Origin: Cytobacillus firmus | Lineage (GTDB): Bacteria; Bacillota; Bacilli; Bacillales; Cytobacillaceae | Length of the DNA stretch: 64,000 bases | Assembly: GCF_023657595.1 (NCBI RefSeq) | Contig: NZ_CP098323.1 | Location: 3,000,001-3,064,000, forward strand | Direction: 5' to 3' | Position numbers and translations under genes: made by a program | Notes under the pieces: generated by a model | Seen by the model: only the letters and a program-made list of their open reading frames with translations | Databases searched by the model: none | What the model was told of the DNA's origin: nothing | Part shown: positions 17,665 through 25,697 of the stretch, piece by piece | Layout: each line of letters opens with the position of its first letter | Position numbering within the stretch: position 1 is the first letter of the stretch

Positions 17665-18204
17665 CTATCTAATGTTTTTTAATGCACCACTCCAGGATAT
17701 CACCTGGTCAATCATTGCGTTCACATTATCGAGATGAAGATCTTGAGGTTTAAATACTGTACCATTTTCAAAATCAGTAAATAAAGACAATGTTGGATGC
17801 ACGCGCACATCAGCGATCATTAATTCACCCATGATCCCGCGCAGATGTTCAGCAGCTCTCGCACCGCCGGTTGACCCATAGCTTACAATTCCTGCAGCTT
17901 TATTGTTCCACGGTTCACGGGCCAGATCAAGTGCATTTTTTAATGCGCCTGTAATACTGTGGTTATATTCCTGGACAATGAAAATGAATCCATCCAGGCT
18001 ACTAAGCTTCTCATTCCATGCAGCAATTCCTGGCGAATCCGCTTCACCTAAGAATGGCAACTTGAAATCAGCGATATCTATAATCTCATATTCGGCATCA
18101 CCGCGTTTATCGGCAATCTCTTTTACCCATGAACCGACCTGAGGGCTAACTCTCCCCTGACGTGTGCTTCCTAAGATAATTCCAATATTTAATTTCTCGC
18201 TCAT
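17665..18204 (-). CDS. NADPH-dependent FMN reductase family protein
   Basis: 179 residues with a flavodoxin-like fold: NIGIILGSTRQGRVSPQVG binds the FMN phosphate, and QEYNHSITGALKNALD plus SYGSTGGARAAEHLR complete the site. The family reduces quinones, azo dyes or chromate with NAD(P)H. AAGGAGG stands seven bases before the ATG at 18204; an alternative ATG at 18255 after GGTGG would add a basic extension of 17 residues. It follows the quinone-detoxifying catDE genes in the same direction, a fitting neighbour for a quinone reductase. Confidence 0.85.
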   Translation of the reverse strand: MSEKLNIGIILGSTRQGRVSPQVGSWVKEIADKRGDAEYEIIDIADFKLPFLGEADSPGIAAWNEKLSSLDGFIFIVQEYNHSITGALKNALDLAREPWNNKAAGIVSYGSTGGARAAEHLRGIMGELMIADVRVHPTLSLFTDFENGTVFKPQDLHLDNVNAMIDQVISWSGALKNIR

Positions 18205-18278
18205 TTTTTGTTCCTCCTTAGATTTTCTCCCAAATAATTGATTAAAAAAACCCATCACTCACACCACCTGATGATAAT

Positions 18279-19127
18279 TTATACTCCTAAAATAATTCGA
18301 TTCCCTGAAGGGTCTTCCGTAATTACCTGATTATTTTCAACTGCTGCAGCCGCGCCAAGCTTTTTCAAATTTTCTACTGCCTGGTCGATAGCCGCTTCAT
18401 TTTCAAAAATGAGCTTGAAGGATTGAAGTCCGGCACTATTCTCTGAAGGCTGCGGAGCTCCTACTCCATTCCATGTATTCAAACCAATATGATGGTGGTA
18501 TTTTCCGCTTGAAATGAATAATGCCTGTGTTCCATATCGGCAGACCGCTTCAAACCCCAGTCCCTCTGTGTAAAATTTTTCGGTATTCGCCAGTTCAGCC
18601 ACATGTAAATGAATATGCCCCATGACTGTACCGGCGGGCAAGCCCTTCCAGGACTGCTGCTGACCAATGGAGAGCAGGTCAGGAAAATCCAGCGGATCGA
18701 CGGTCATCATAACTTCCCCATTTTTCCAAGTCCAATCGGAAGGACTGCGGTCAATGTAAATTTCTATTCCATTGCCATCTGGATCAGATAAGTAAAGTGC
18801 TTCACTGACAAGATGGTCGGATGATCCAAATTGCAGCCCGATCTCGACGAAATGACGCACTATTTTAGCCAAATCGGAGCGTTTTGGAAGCAGCAGAGCG
18901 AAATGATATAAACCAGTTGTTCTTCCGATTGCGGGTTCAACATTTTCCGGCTGTTCGATGGTCAGTAATGCGGTTTTGCCATCAGCGGTCAGCTGGGCAG
19001 TTTTTTCAGTTTTGGTTAATACCTTAAATCCGATTACTTCTTTATAGAAAGACAGAGACCGTTCCAGATCCTGAACTTTTATATTGACCTGAGCAACAAA
19101 GGTTATAGGTTTTTGATGAAAGTTCAT
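18279..19127 (-). CDS. catE: catechol-2,3-dioxygenase CatE
   Basis: 282 residues, two VOC modules (about 10-120 and 160-280), as in B. subtilis CatE (YfiE). Metal ligands are expected at HFALLLP, GNGIEIY, GHIHLHV and SGKYHHHIG. The enzyme opens catechol rings extradiol-fashion using Fe(II). Start at 19127 (GGGAGGAGAAT upstream) rather than the earlier in-frame ATG at 19145, which abuts the catD stop. The last motif (SGNRIIL) lacks the usual metal-ligand Glu. It is the second gene of the catDE operon, with the divergent regulator catR beyond catD. Confidence 0.88.
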   Translation of the reverse strand: MNFHQKPITFVAQVNIKVQDLERSLSFYKEVIGFKVLTKTEKTAQLTADGKTALLTIEQPENVEPAIGRTTGLYHFALLLPKRSDLAKIVRHFVEIGLQFGSSDHLVSEALYLSDPDGNGIEIYIDRSPSDWTWKNGEVMMTVDPLDFPDLLSIGQQQSWKGLPAGTVMGHIHLHVAELANTEKFYTEGLGFEAVCRYGTQALFISSGKYHHHIGLNTWNGVGAPQPSENSAGLQSFKLIFENEAAIDQAVENLKKLGAAAAVENNQVITEDPSGNRIILGV

Positions 19128-19144
19128 ATGAAATTCTCCTCCCA

Positions 19145-19549
19145 TTAGTTTGCCTTTGATTGTGTTATTTTGCTCTCAAGAGACAGTGGTGATTCCTTGG
19201 CTAATACAAAATAGATTGATGCAGCAAGCAGGATTAAATCTAATTCATATCCCGCCATTTGACCGTTCCCCAACAGACCTAGAGGCAGCTTAGCAGTAAA
19301 GATAGCACCTAGCATGATGACAGCAAATAATACAGAAACAATTTTTGTCCCAATTCCCAGAATAAGCGCTATTCCTCCTGCCAGCTCAATAACGGCAACG
19401 ATATAAGCCATAAAACCTGGAATACCTATACTATCGAAGAAACCAGCTGTATTGCTGATGCCTCCCTGAAATTTTGATAAACCATGAATAAAGAAAATAA
19501 ATCCTAAAATTGCACGCAGAATGAAATTTCCTAATTCGTTTTTGTTCAT
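19145..19549 (-). CDS. catD: DoxX-family membrane protein CatD
   Basis: 134 residues with four membrane helices: FILRAILGFIFFIHGLSKF opens the DoxX fold, then VIELAGGIALILG and LPLGLLGNG. AAGGAGG precedes the ATG. In B. subtilis the same pair catD-catE responds to catechol, quinones and diamide through YodB and CatR. Here catD starts the operon and a CatR-like gene lies divergently upstream, which supports the assignment. The DoxX part probably works at the quinone/membrane interface. Confidence 0.88.
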   Translation of the reverse strand: MNKNELGNFILRAILGFIFFIHGLSKFQGGISNTAGFFDSIGIPGFMAYIVAVIELAGGIALILGIGTKIVSVLFAVIMLGAIFTAKLPLGLLGNGQMAGYELDLILLAASIYFVLAKESPLSLESKITQSKAN

Positions 19550-19590
19550 GTTTTTTCCTCCTTGGATAGTAAGTTTGTTTTTTGTTAGTT

Positions 19591-19607
19591 ACTTACTTTA
19601 TGTAAGT
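19591..19607. promoter_or_regulatory. CatR/YodB-type operator
   Basis: ACTTAC-TTTAT-GTAAGT, a perfect six-base inverted repeat with a five-base spacer, lies between catD and catR. Related half-sites (TAGTAAGT, GTAAGTTAGTA) flank it. Position and sequence fit binding by the divergent HxlR-type repressor. Confidence 0.65.
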
Positions 19608-19709
19608 TAGTATATAATTTAAATTAAGTGTCGTCAAGTAATTATTTTATTAATAGTTATTTAATTATTTTTGGTTTATGATTATAATAATAAACAAGGA
19701 GTGATACGG

Positions 19710-20021
19710 ATGGAGAAATCACTAATTTGTCCTAGATTTGAAAAAGCCATTGGCATATTGAGCCAGCGCTGGACCGGATTGATCATCTATCAATTACTTA
19801 ACGGGCCACAGCGGTTCTGCAGTATCGAATCATCTATCGGGATTAGCGGCAAAGTTCTTTCAGACCGGCTAAAGGACTTGGAAAATGAGGGAGTCGTAAA
19901 ACGCAATGTCTTCCCTGAAACTCCTGTAAGAATTGAATATTCCCTAACAGAAAAAGGCCTTGCCATGGAGCCGTTAATGAAAGAAATAGAAAAATGGTCA
20001 CAGACCTGGTTAGAAGCATAA
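19710..20021 (+). CDS. catR: HxlR-family redox-sensing repressor CatR
   Basis: 103 residues from the ATG at 19710 after AAGGAGTGATACGG. A winged helix (RFCSIESSIGISGKVLSDRL) typical of HxlR/DUF24 regulators. The single N-terminal cysteine in LICPRFEKA matches the redox-active cysteine of YodB and CatR, and FPETPVRIEYSLTEKG is the conserved wing. In B. subtilis oxidation or quinone alkylation of this cysteine releases catDE. Divergent orientation and the palindrome between the genes support the same wiring here. Confidence 0.88.
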   Translation: MEKSLICPRFEKAIGILSQRWTGLIIYQLLNGPQRFCSIESSIGISGKVLSDRLKDLENEGVVKRNVFPETPVRIEYSLTEKGLAMEPLMKEIEKWSQTWLEA

Positions 20022-20057
20022 AAAAGAGTCTTCCCGCTTGGGGAAGACTCTTTTTTT
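20021..20057 (+). terminator. intrinsic terminator of catR
   Basis: AAAGAGTCTTCCC/GGGAAGACTCTTT stem with a short loop and a T tract, immediately after the stop. Confidence 0.9.
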
Positions 20058-20084
20058 GCGTTATCATTTTGGTGACGGGTTTTG

Positions 20085-20580
20085 ATTGGGTCGGTGCCTG
20101 GGTTTGGACTCAGAATCCCGGTTTCTCGTCTTTTGTGTCCGAAGATAGACCAAGTTCTGACTCTAACTCCCTGATTTTCGCCTTTTGTGTCCGAAGATAG
20201 ACCAAGCCTGACTCAAATCCCCGGATTCTCGCCTTCTGTGTCCGAAGATGGACCAAGTTCTGACTCTAACTCCCGGATTCTCGCCTTCTGTGTCCGAAGA
20301 TAGACCAAGTTCTGACTCTAACTCCCGGATTCCCGCCTTCTGTGTCCGAAGATGGACCAGGTTCTGACTCTAACTTCCGGATTCCCGCCTTTTGTGTCCG
20401 AAGATAGACCAAGTTCTGACTCAAATCCCCGGATTCTCGCCTTCTGTGTCCGAAGATGGACCAGGTTCTGACTCTAACTTCCGGATTCTCGCCTTCTGTG
20501 TCCGAAGATGGACCAAGTTCTGACTCAAATCCCCGGATTCCCGCCTTCTGTGTCCGAAGATGGACTCAAACCTCACTCTG
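20085..20580. repeat. 52-bp tandem repeat array 2 (about 9 units)
   Basis: TTCTGACTC or a variant recurs at 20103, 20155, about 20207, 20258, 20310, 20362, 20414, 20466 and 20518 on a 52-base period; one unit is a base short, and a decayed copy sits near 20570. The unit matches array 1 in orientation and in TTNTGTGTCCGAAG, but here the following bases read ATAGACCAAG or ATGGACCAAG and the segment after GACTC reads TAACT or AAATC. It fills the gap from 20058 to 20645; no gene is seen in it. Confidence 0.95.
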
Positions 20581-20645
20581 CCTGTCCGAAACCGAAACCA
20601 GGTTCCAACGCTGATTTCATTATCCAAACAGCTTCACACTTCAAA

Positions 20646-21515
20646 CTATTTACCACTTATCTCTTTAATATACTGCTTTACAACTTCATACACATAATCC
20701 TGATTTGCTGCCGCGGTGTTGGGATCGTACTTGCCCCCGTTTGTCTTGTTATTGGAAAGGACGCGAATTCCCAGGAATGGAACACCATATGCTCCGGCAA
20801 TCTGCGCTGCTGCAGCACCTTCCATTTCTTCCACCGATGTTTCATAGTTTTCATGGAACCAGTTAATGCGGTCCACTTCATTATTCCATAAGTCTGCTGA
20901 ACCTATCGTTCCTTCAACTACCTTGCCCTTGGTGTACTTATCTTTTACGGCATTGGCAGCGGCCAGCAGATTTTCATCACCTTCAAAGTAGCGAATCTTT
21001 TCTGCATCAGGGTCTTCCCCCGCACTTCCTTCAGAAGCCATGAGGTCCATTGGAATCCAATTGGTTGGTTCGATTCCTTCTCCTTCTTCTAAATGCCCCG
21101 TTTTCAGTGATCCGATATTGACTGTTCTTTCGCCTAATACAATATCATACACATTCAAGCTCGGATCATGGCCGCCGGATGTTCCCTGATTGATGATGGC
21201 AGCTGGATCATATTTTTCAATGGCAATCGCGGTAGCTGCAGCTGTATTTTCCATACCCTTTCCTGTCTTGGCAACGATGACTGGATACTTGTCCAATTTT
21301 CCTTTATAGAAAACAAAATTCCCTGATTTTTCAACCTTAACCTTGTCTAATCGCTGGGCAAATTTTTCTGCCTCGATCGGCATAGGTCCTTGAATAAGAA
21401 TTGGCTTTTGTGCCCCTTCTGCTTCTGTTTCAAATTTTGGTGCTGAAGTGCACCCTGTAAGCACGGATACAGACATGACTGCGATGGCAGCGATTGATGC
21501 TAATTTCTTTTTCAT
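20646..21515 (-). CDS. lipoprotein with nucleoside phosphorylase/MTA-SAH nucleosidase domain
   Basis: 289 residues. Signal peptide with lipobox LTGC (Cys22), then a PNP/MTAN-type domain: ILIQGPMPIEAEKFAQRL at the start, the phosphate/ribose loop INQGTSGGHDP, and VEEMEGAAAAQIA with the Met-Glu ribose ligands. Such enzymes split the glycosidic bond of purine nucleosides. The lipobox places this one outside the membrane, where it could release purine bases for uptake; that is inference. Start chosen at the ATG after AAGGGGAGAACGTAAA. A guanine-type riboswitch and a PurBox pair upstream strongly link it to purine supply. Confidence 0.85.
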   Translation of the reverse strand: MKKKLASIAAIAVMSVSVLTGCTSAPKFETEAEGAQKPILIQGPMPIEAEKFAQRLDKVKVEKSGNFVFYKGKLDKYPVIVAKTGKGMENTAAATAIAIEKYDPAAIINQGTSGGHDPSLNVYDIVLGERTVNIGSLKTGHLEEGEGIEPTNWIPMDLMASEGSAGEDPDAEKIRYFEGDENLLAAANAVKDKYTKGKVVEGTIGSADLWNNEVDRINWFHENYETSVEEMEGAAAAQIAGAYGVPFLGIRVLSNNKTNGGKYDPNTAAANQDYVYEVVKQYIKEISGK

Positions 21516-21589
21516 TTTACGTTCTCCCCTTCTCCTGGTGTCTGATGCACCGTAGTGCCGGTAATAGAAAATAAAAAAGGCCTAAAAAA

Positions 21590-21612
21590 GCAGAATGAAT
21601 TCTACCTTCCAG
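21590..21612 (-). terminator. candidate riboswitch-controlled terminator
   Basis: GTAGAAT-TC-ATTCTGC hairpin followed by TTTTTT on the minus strand, between the riboswitch and the nucleosidase gene. An alternative pairing, GTTAAAG (overlapping the riboswitch P1) with CTTTAAC, could act as the antiterminator. Confidence 0.55.
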
Positions 21613-21666
21613 ACCATAGAGTTAAAGCAGCTGCCAAAAAAGAATACAGCTTTTTTAATACTTTAA

Positions 21667-21740
21667 CCCGTAGTCCGGTTCTTTCATTGGGAACCAGGTA
21701 GAAACGCTCAGACCATATTACCGAGCATATACGAGTGATG
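21667..21740 (-). ncRNA. purine riboswitch, guanine class
   Basis: Read on the minus strand: CACTCGTATATGCTCGG starts P1, ATATGGTCTGAGCGTTTCTACC matches the J1/2-P2-J2/3 region only if taken as ATATGG plus GTTTCTACC, and GGACTACGGGTT closes P1. P1 pairs ACTCGTA with TACGGGT. The base that pairs with the ligand is C (minus strand, at 21673), which predicts guanine or hypoxanthine rather than adenine. Confidence 0.88.
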
Positions 21741-21762
21741 TTTTTTATAAGTTTACTTTGCC

Positions 21763-21791
21763 AATATAACAAATAACCCTTATAAATTCAA
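21763..21791 (-). promoter_or_regulatory. sigma-A promoter of the riboswitch leader
   Basis: TTGAAT, 17 bases, TATATT on the minus strand, some 25 bases upstream of the riboswitch. Confidence 0.7.
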
Positions 21792-21794
21792 CTG

Positions 21795-21839
21795 AAAAAC
21801 GAACATTTAGTTCATAATTACTAATTAATATTCGTAATT
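21795..21839. promoter_or_regulatory. PurR operator: two inverted PurBoxes
   Basis: AAAAACGAACATTT (21795-21808) and, inverted, AATTACGAATATTA (21826-21839) with 17 bases between them. This matches the B. subtilis PurR arrangement of two CGAA-centred boxes in inverted orientation. The pair lies directly upstream of the -35 element. Confidence 0.75.
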
Positions 21840-21849
21840 ACAAAATTCA

Positions 21850-21881
21850 CAAAAAAACCTCCAGCAGAAAACTGGAGGTTG
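21850..21881 (-). terminator. intrinsic terminator of brnQ
   Basis: AACCTCCAG/CTGGAGGTT stem followed by a run of T on the minus strand. Confidence 0.9.
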
Positions 21882-21887
21882 CACACA

Positions 21888-23240
21888 TTATGCCGCTTTC
21901 TTCACTTCTGAAGAATTTGACTGGCTGCTGCCCTTTATTACTGCAATCGCAAGACCGATCAGACCGCCTGCCAAGGACGGGACAATCCAGCCTAAGCCAA
22001 CATCATATAAAGGAAGGATTGCACTAAATAGGTCATTGATTGGCGCGAATGTAATACCTGCTGCATTCAAGCCATCAAACAAACTTACCACAAATGTGAA
22101 AAGCATGCTTCCCTGATAAACTTCTTTCCTGCCTTTAAAAATCGGATGAAGGAATGTAAGAGCCATCAGTGCAATCGCCAATGGATAGATTCCCACCAAT
22201 ACAGGTACAGAAATGGTGATCAGCTGGCTTAAACCAAAGTTGGCAAAAACGGCGCTGAATATAGATAAAACCACTACGAACATTTTGTAAGAAACTTTTG
22301 GCATCAGTTTATTGAAGTATGAAGAGCACGCTGTGATCAGACCGATGCTGGTAGTCAGACAAGCGCCAAACACAATTACACTTAGAAGCAGTGTACCAAA
22401 TGAGCCAAAGTAATGCGCAGACGTACCTGATAGAACAGCACCGCCGTTATCCAATGCTCCCAGACCGCTGACACTTGACGCTCCAATAAAGGAAAGGGAT
22501 GTATAAATGACTGCTAATAAACCGGAAGCAATTACTCCTGCTTTGGCAATAGATACCATGATCTCCTTCTTGGTTGCAGCGCCTTTTTCCTTTACAGCAT
22601 TTACGACAATAATCCCGAATACAAATGCTGCCAATGCGTCCATTGTCAGATAGCCTTCCTGGAACCCTTTAAAGAATGCACCGTTCACATAGGCTTCAGT
22701 CGGAGCCTGGAATGCACCCATTGGATTAAAGAATGCCGCACCGATCAAAACAGCAATAACAATTAGAAGAATAGGTGTTAAATATTTTCCTACGATATCA
22801 ACAATTTTTGATGAATTCAAAGAGAAAAATGCTGTAATTCCAAAGAAAATAATTGAAAATATAATTAAGCCGACTAAACCGCTTCCTTCTGACAGATAAG
22901 GCTTAATGCCGATTTCGTATGAAACGGTAGCTGTTCTCGGAATCGCAAAAAGTGGTCCAATTGATAAGTACAGGGCTACTGTAAAAGCCAGTCCGAATAA
23001 TGGATTGACACGGCTTGCCAGCGATTGCAAGTCACTTTTCCCCGAGAAGCCCAAAGCCAGGATGCCAAGCAATGGCAAACCCACACCCGTTATAATGAAG
23101 CCTGCGTTTGCTGACCATATATTCGTTCCTGCCGATTGGCCCAGCATTGCAGGGAAAATTAAGTTTCCTGCCCCAAAAAATAAGGCAAAGAGCATAAAAC
23201 CAACTGTCACTGTAAATGAGAATGGTACTTTGTTCGTCAT
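21888..23240 (-). CDS. brnQ: branched-chain amino-acid transport protein BrnQ
   Basis: 450 residues, 12 membrane helices, full family length. The family opening FGAGNLIFPAMLGQSAG and later IPRTATVSYEIG, MDALAAFVFGIIVVNAV and TACSSYFNKL are BrnQ marks. The protein imports leucine, isoleucine and valine with Na+ or H+. AATAGGAGGAAATAACC precedes the ATG. A divergent GntR-family gene lies 278 bases away, with palindromic sites between, suggesting it controls brnQ. No T-box leader is visible. Confidence 0.92.
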   Translation of the reverse strand: MTNKVPFSFTVTVGFMLFALFFGAGNLIFPAMLGQSAGTNIWSANAGFIITGVGLPLLGILALGFSGKSDLQSLASRVNPLFGLAFTVALYLSIGPLFAIPRTATVSYEIGIKPYLSEGSGLVGLIIFSIIFFGITAFFSLNSSKIVDIVGKYLTPILLIVIAVLIGAAFFNPMGAFQAPTEAYVNGAFFKGFQEGYLTMDALAAFVFGIIVVNAVKEKGAATKKEIMVSIAKAGVIASGLLAVIYTSLSFIGASSVSGLGALDNGGAVLSGTSAHYFGSFGTLLLSVIVFGACLTTSIGLITACSSYFNKLMPKVSYKMFVVVLSIFSAVFANFGLSQLITISVPVLVGIYPLAIALMALTFLHPIFKGRKEVYQGSMLFTFVVSLFDGLNAAGITFAPINDLFSAILPLYDVGLGWIVPSLAGGLIGLAIAVIKGSSQSNSSEVKKAA

Positions 23241-23326
23241 GGTTATTTCCTCCTATTAACAAGGCTATAAATTTAACAAATTTAAATTTTCTGATATTAT
23301 AGCGCGCTAATATTATTATTTTTGCA

Positions 23327-23425
23327 CTCTAGTAATATATCGCATAACTCAAGATAACATATTCAAAATACTTATGCAATATATCGCATAAATCTTTTTG
23401 TCGAATCATGCGATATATTGAATTT
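23327..23425. promoter_or_regulatory. three GntR-type operator copies between brnQ and the regulator
   Basis: TTATGCAATATATCGCATAA at 23372-23391 is a 20-base palindrome with nine of ten pairs. Weaker copies are AATATATCGCATAA at about 23333-23347 and, inverted, ATGCGATATATTGAATT at about 23407-23424. Three spaced copies in a divergent intergenic region indicate cooperative control of both genes. Confidence 0.7.
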
Positions 23426-23518
23426 TTTAGGATACTTCTATATACTAAATTTATAATCTATTGGAAATAACTATAAATCCGCAGGAAAATTGCTAGAAAT
23501 GAAAAGGTGGTCACAGCT

Positions 23519-24178
23519 ATGCCAATACCCTCTAATTATTCATCACCTACTCGTGTATCCGCTAAAGATCGCGCCTTCTCCCAAATCCAGGAGTGGATTA
23601 TTGACGGGACACTTCAGCCGAAGGAAAAATTAAACGATGCTGATCTTGCCAAAGCGTTAGGAGTCAGCCGCACCCCTATCAGGGAAGCGCTTCAGCTGCT
23701 GAATGTTCAGGGATTTGTCGAAATGTTCCCGGGTGTCGGAACTCAAGTCACTTCAGTTAACCCGGAAGATATCAGCAAGATTCTGCCTCCTTTGGGCGTC
23801 CTTCAGGCGCTTGCTGCTGAACTAGCCGCTCCTGTTATCAGCCAGGAGACAATCAATATTCTCAGGGACATCAATCATAAATTCGCCAAAGCTCTAAATG
23901 CGGGAGATACCTTCTCAGCTTTGAAGCAGGATGAAAAGTTTCATAATATCATTATCGATCTTGCTCAGAATCCTTATATTTCGAATACAGCTTCCATGCT
24001 GCAGGCTCATGTCATGCGGTTATACTATAATAAAACTATTATTTTAAAAGAACGTTCTATTGAAGAACATGAAGATATATTAAAAGCTTTTGAACAAAAA
24101 GACAGAGAAAAGGCCGGAAATATCGCACGTGTTAATTGGCTTCGGGCAATTGACGAATATTACACCGGAGAAAAATGA
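23519..24178 (+). CDS. GntR-family (FadR/FCD) transcriptional regulator
   Basis: 219 residues. ATG at 23519, with AAAGGTGG eight bases upstream; the GTG at 23507 falls inside that site. The N-terminal winged helix (AFSQIQEWIIDGTLQPKEKL, DLAKALGVSRTPIREALQLL) is the GntR signature. The C-terminal FCD-type helical domain has the ligand and metal residues expected around FHNIIIDLAQNP and EEHEDILKAF. Probably regulates the divergent brnQ and itself through the palindromes between them; the effector is unknown. Confidence 0.88.
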   Translation: MPIPSNYSSPTRVSAKDRAFSQIQEWIIDGTLQPKEKLNDADLAKALGVSRTPIREALQLLNVQGFVEMFPGVGTQVTSVNPEDISKILPPLGVLQALAAELAAPVISQETINILRDINHKFAKALNAGDTFSALKQDEKFHNIIIDLAQNPYISNTASMLQAHVMRLYYNKTIILKERSIEEHEDILKAFEQKDREKAGNIARVNWLRAIDEYYTGEK

Positions 24179-24185
24179 TCAAACG

Positions 24186-24221
24186 GAAAAAGCAGCCACC
24201 ATCGGCTGCTTTTTCTTTTTA
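24186..24221. terminator. bidirectional intrinsic terminator
   Basis: AAAAAGCAGCC/GGCTGCTTTTT stem between the GntR gene and the convergent clpP gene. Confidence 0.88.
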
Positions 24222-24222
24222 C

Positions 24223-24804
24223 CTAGCTTTTATAGATAATTTCATCAATAATCCCGTATTCCTTTGCTTCTTCGGCAGTCATGAAATAATCACGGTCCGT
24301 ATCCCGCGCCACTTTTTCTGCAGGCTGGCCAGTTCTTTCTGCAATAATTCCATTGATGTGCTCCCTCAGTTTTAATATCCGTTTCGCCGAAATTTCGATT
24401 TCGGTCGCCTGCCCCCTCGCTCCGCCAAGCGGCTGATGAATCATGATTTCACTATTCGGCAAACTGTAGCGTTTTCCTTTTTTCCCTGCCAGCAGAAGCA
24501 TCGCCCCAAATGACGCAGCCATTCCAGTGCAAATCGTTCTCACATCAGGCTTTATATATTGAATCGTGTCAAAGATGGCAAACCCTGCGGTTGTCGAACC
24601 GCCCGGACTATTAATATAAAGAGAGATATCCTTTTCAGGAGATTCCGCTGCAAGAAATAGCAGCTGGGCAATCACACTATTGGCAACCACATCATTAATT
24701 TCTTCACCAATCATGATAATCCGGTCTTTTAAAAGCCGTGAGTAAATATCGTAGGAACGTTCTCCTTTGCTGGACTGCTCAATGACATATGGTATGGCTG
24801 TCAT
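24223..24804 (-). CDS. clpP: ATP-dependent Clp protease proteolytic subunit (paralogue)
   Basis: 193 residues. The catalytic triad is visible: Ser98 in GMAASFG, His123 in MIHQP and Asp172 in [27 protein letters not shown] is the conserved oxyanion-side segment. ClpP forms a double heptameric barrel fed by ClpC, ClpX or ClpE. Its place directly behind a sigma-factor gene (26-base gap) differs from the usual main clpP locus, so I take it as a second, conditionally expressed paralogue. AGGAGGGATAAAG precedes the ATG. Confidence 0.9.
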   Translation of the reverse strand: MTAIPYVIEQSSKGERSYDIYSRLLKDRIIMIGEEINDVVANSVIAQLLFLAAESPEKDISLYINSPGGSTTAGFAIFDTIQYIKPDVRTICTGMAASFGAMLLLAGKKGKRYSLPNSEIMIHQPLGGARGQATEIEISAKRILKLREHINGIIAERTGQPAEKVARDTDRDYFMTAEEAKEYGIIDEIIYKS

Positions 24805-24830
24805 CTTTATCCCTCCTGTTCTTTGCGGAT

Positions 24831-25505
24831 CTATGCCGCCATACAGAGAGTATTAGAAGGAGATGAAACGGGCAGAACAGGCTTCTTCGAATAGCTTTCC
24901 AGGGATTGCAGGAAAGGGATGGACTTTATTAGGATGGACGGGTCTTCAGCCGCCACTGATTGCTGCATCAGATGAAAAAGCTTTTCTTCTTCCTCATTTG
25001 CAAAAATATCCTGAGTCTTATCCTCAACTGCGTGTTGAAGCTGCTTCCGTGCACGGGTCAGCGCAGACTTCACTGCAAATTCAGTAGTCTGCATGATATC
25101 AGCAATTTCTTTAGTTTTGTATCGAAACCCTTCCTTCAGCGTAAAAATAACTGCCTGTTTTAATGTTAGACGATTAATGAGATGGCTGATTGCTTCTCCT
25201 CCACTGGAGATGGAATTCTTCTTTTCACCTTCAGGCGACTCTGCCAGCTGCTCCCGCTTTCTGTTTCGAAGAGTGTCAATCCAGCAATTATAGACAATCT
25301 TCTTTAAAAGAGCCTGATTAATTTTCTCAGGCAAATAGTTTTTATAAGCGCGGACGATTGCTTCATGAGCTAGATCGTCCCCATCCCAGCGGTTCTGTGC
25401 AAGAAACCGGCTATATCTCTGCAGTGAAGGATAGATATCTGCAATACAGCTTTCCTTCTGTTTTAAGGAACTCCTTGATTCAGCCTGAACTTTCCCATGC
25501 TTCAT
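24831..25505 (-). CDS. RNA polymerase sigma factor, sigma-70 family (ECF-like)
   Basis: 224 residues from the ATG at 25505. Region 2 includes [17 protein letters not shown], equivalent to the core-binding helix; region 4 includes [20 protein letters not shown] and [17 protein letters not shown], the -35-recognising helix-turn-helix. A C-terminal tail of about 60 residues beyond region 4 is unusual and could carry regulation. No anti-sigma gene adjoins; clpP follows at once, suggesting regulated proteolysis or co-response. Start uncertain between GTG 25517 and ATG 25505. Confidence 0.8.
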   Translation of the reverse strand: MKHGKVQAESRSSLKQKESCIADIYPSLQRYSRFLAQNRWDGDDLAHEAIVRAYKNYLPEKINQALLKKIVYNCWIDTLRNRKREQLAESPEGEKKNSISSGGEAISHLINRLTLKQAVIFTLKEGFRYKTKEIADIMQTTEFAVKSALTRARKQLQHAVEDKTQDIFANEEEEKLFHLMQQSVAAEDPSILIKSIPFLQSLESYSKKPVLPVSSPSNTLCMAA

Positions 25506-25697
25506 AAACCTGTTCACTCCTTTAATACATCTCTGCTTCTATAACGCATTAAGAGAACAAAAAGATACGGGGGATTAAAATTTTTATCAGTTTATTCTAA
25601 GGATAGCTGATTTTATACTGCACCTATACTATTTTTAAGATTAGTTCTGTGTGCTTTCAAAAAAAGCCCCAATCCCATCGGAATTGAGGCTGCATTT

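Noticed and set aside
9410..20580. CRISPR array interpretation of the 52-bp repeats
   Set aside because: There are no unique spacers between identical repeats, the whole unit is repeated, and no cas genes are present.
20421..20891. Open frames over repeat array 2, both strands
   Set aside because: Same reason as array 1; the product is a translated satellite, and one frame overlaps the nucleosidase gene.
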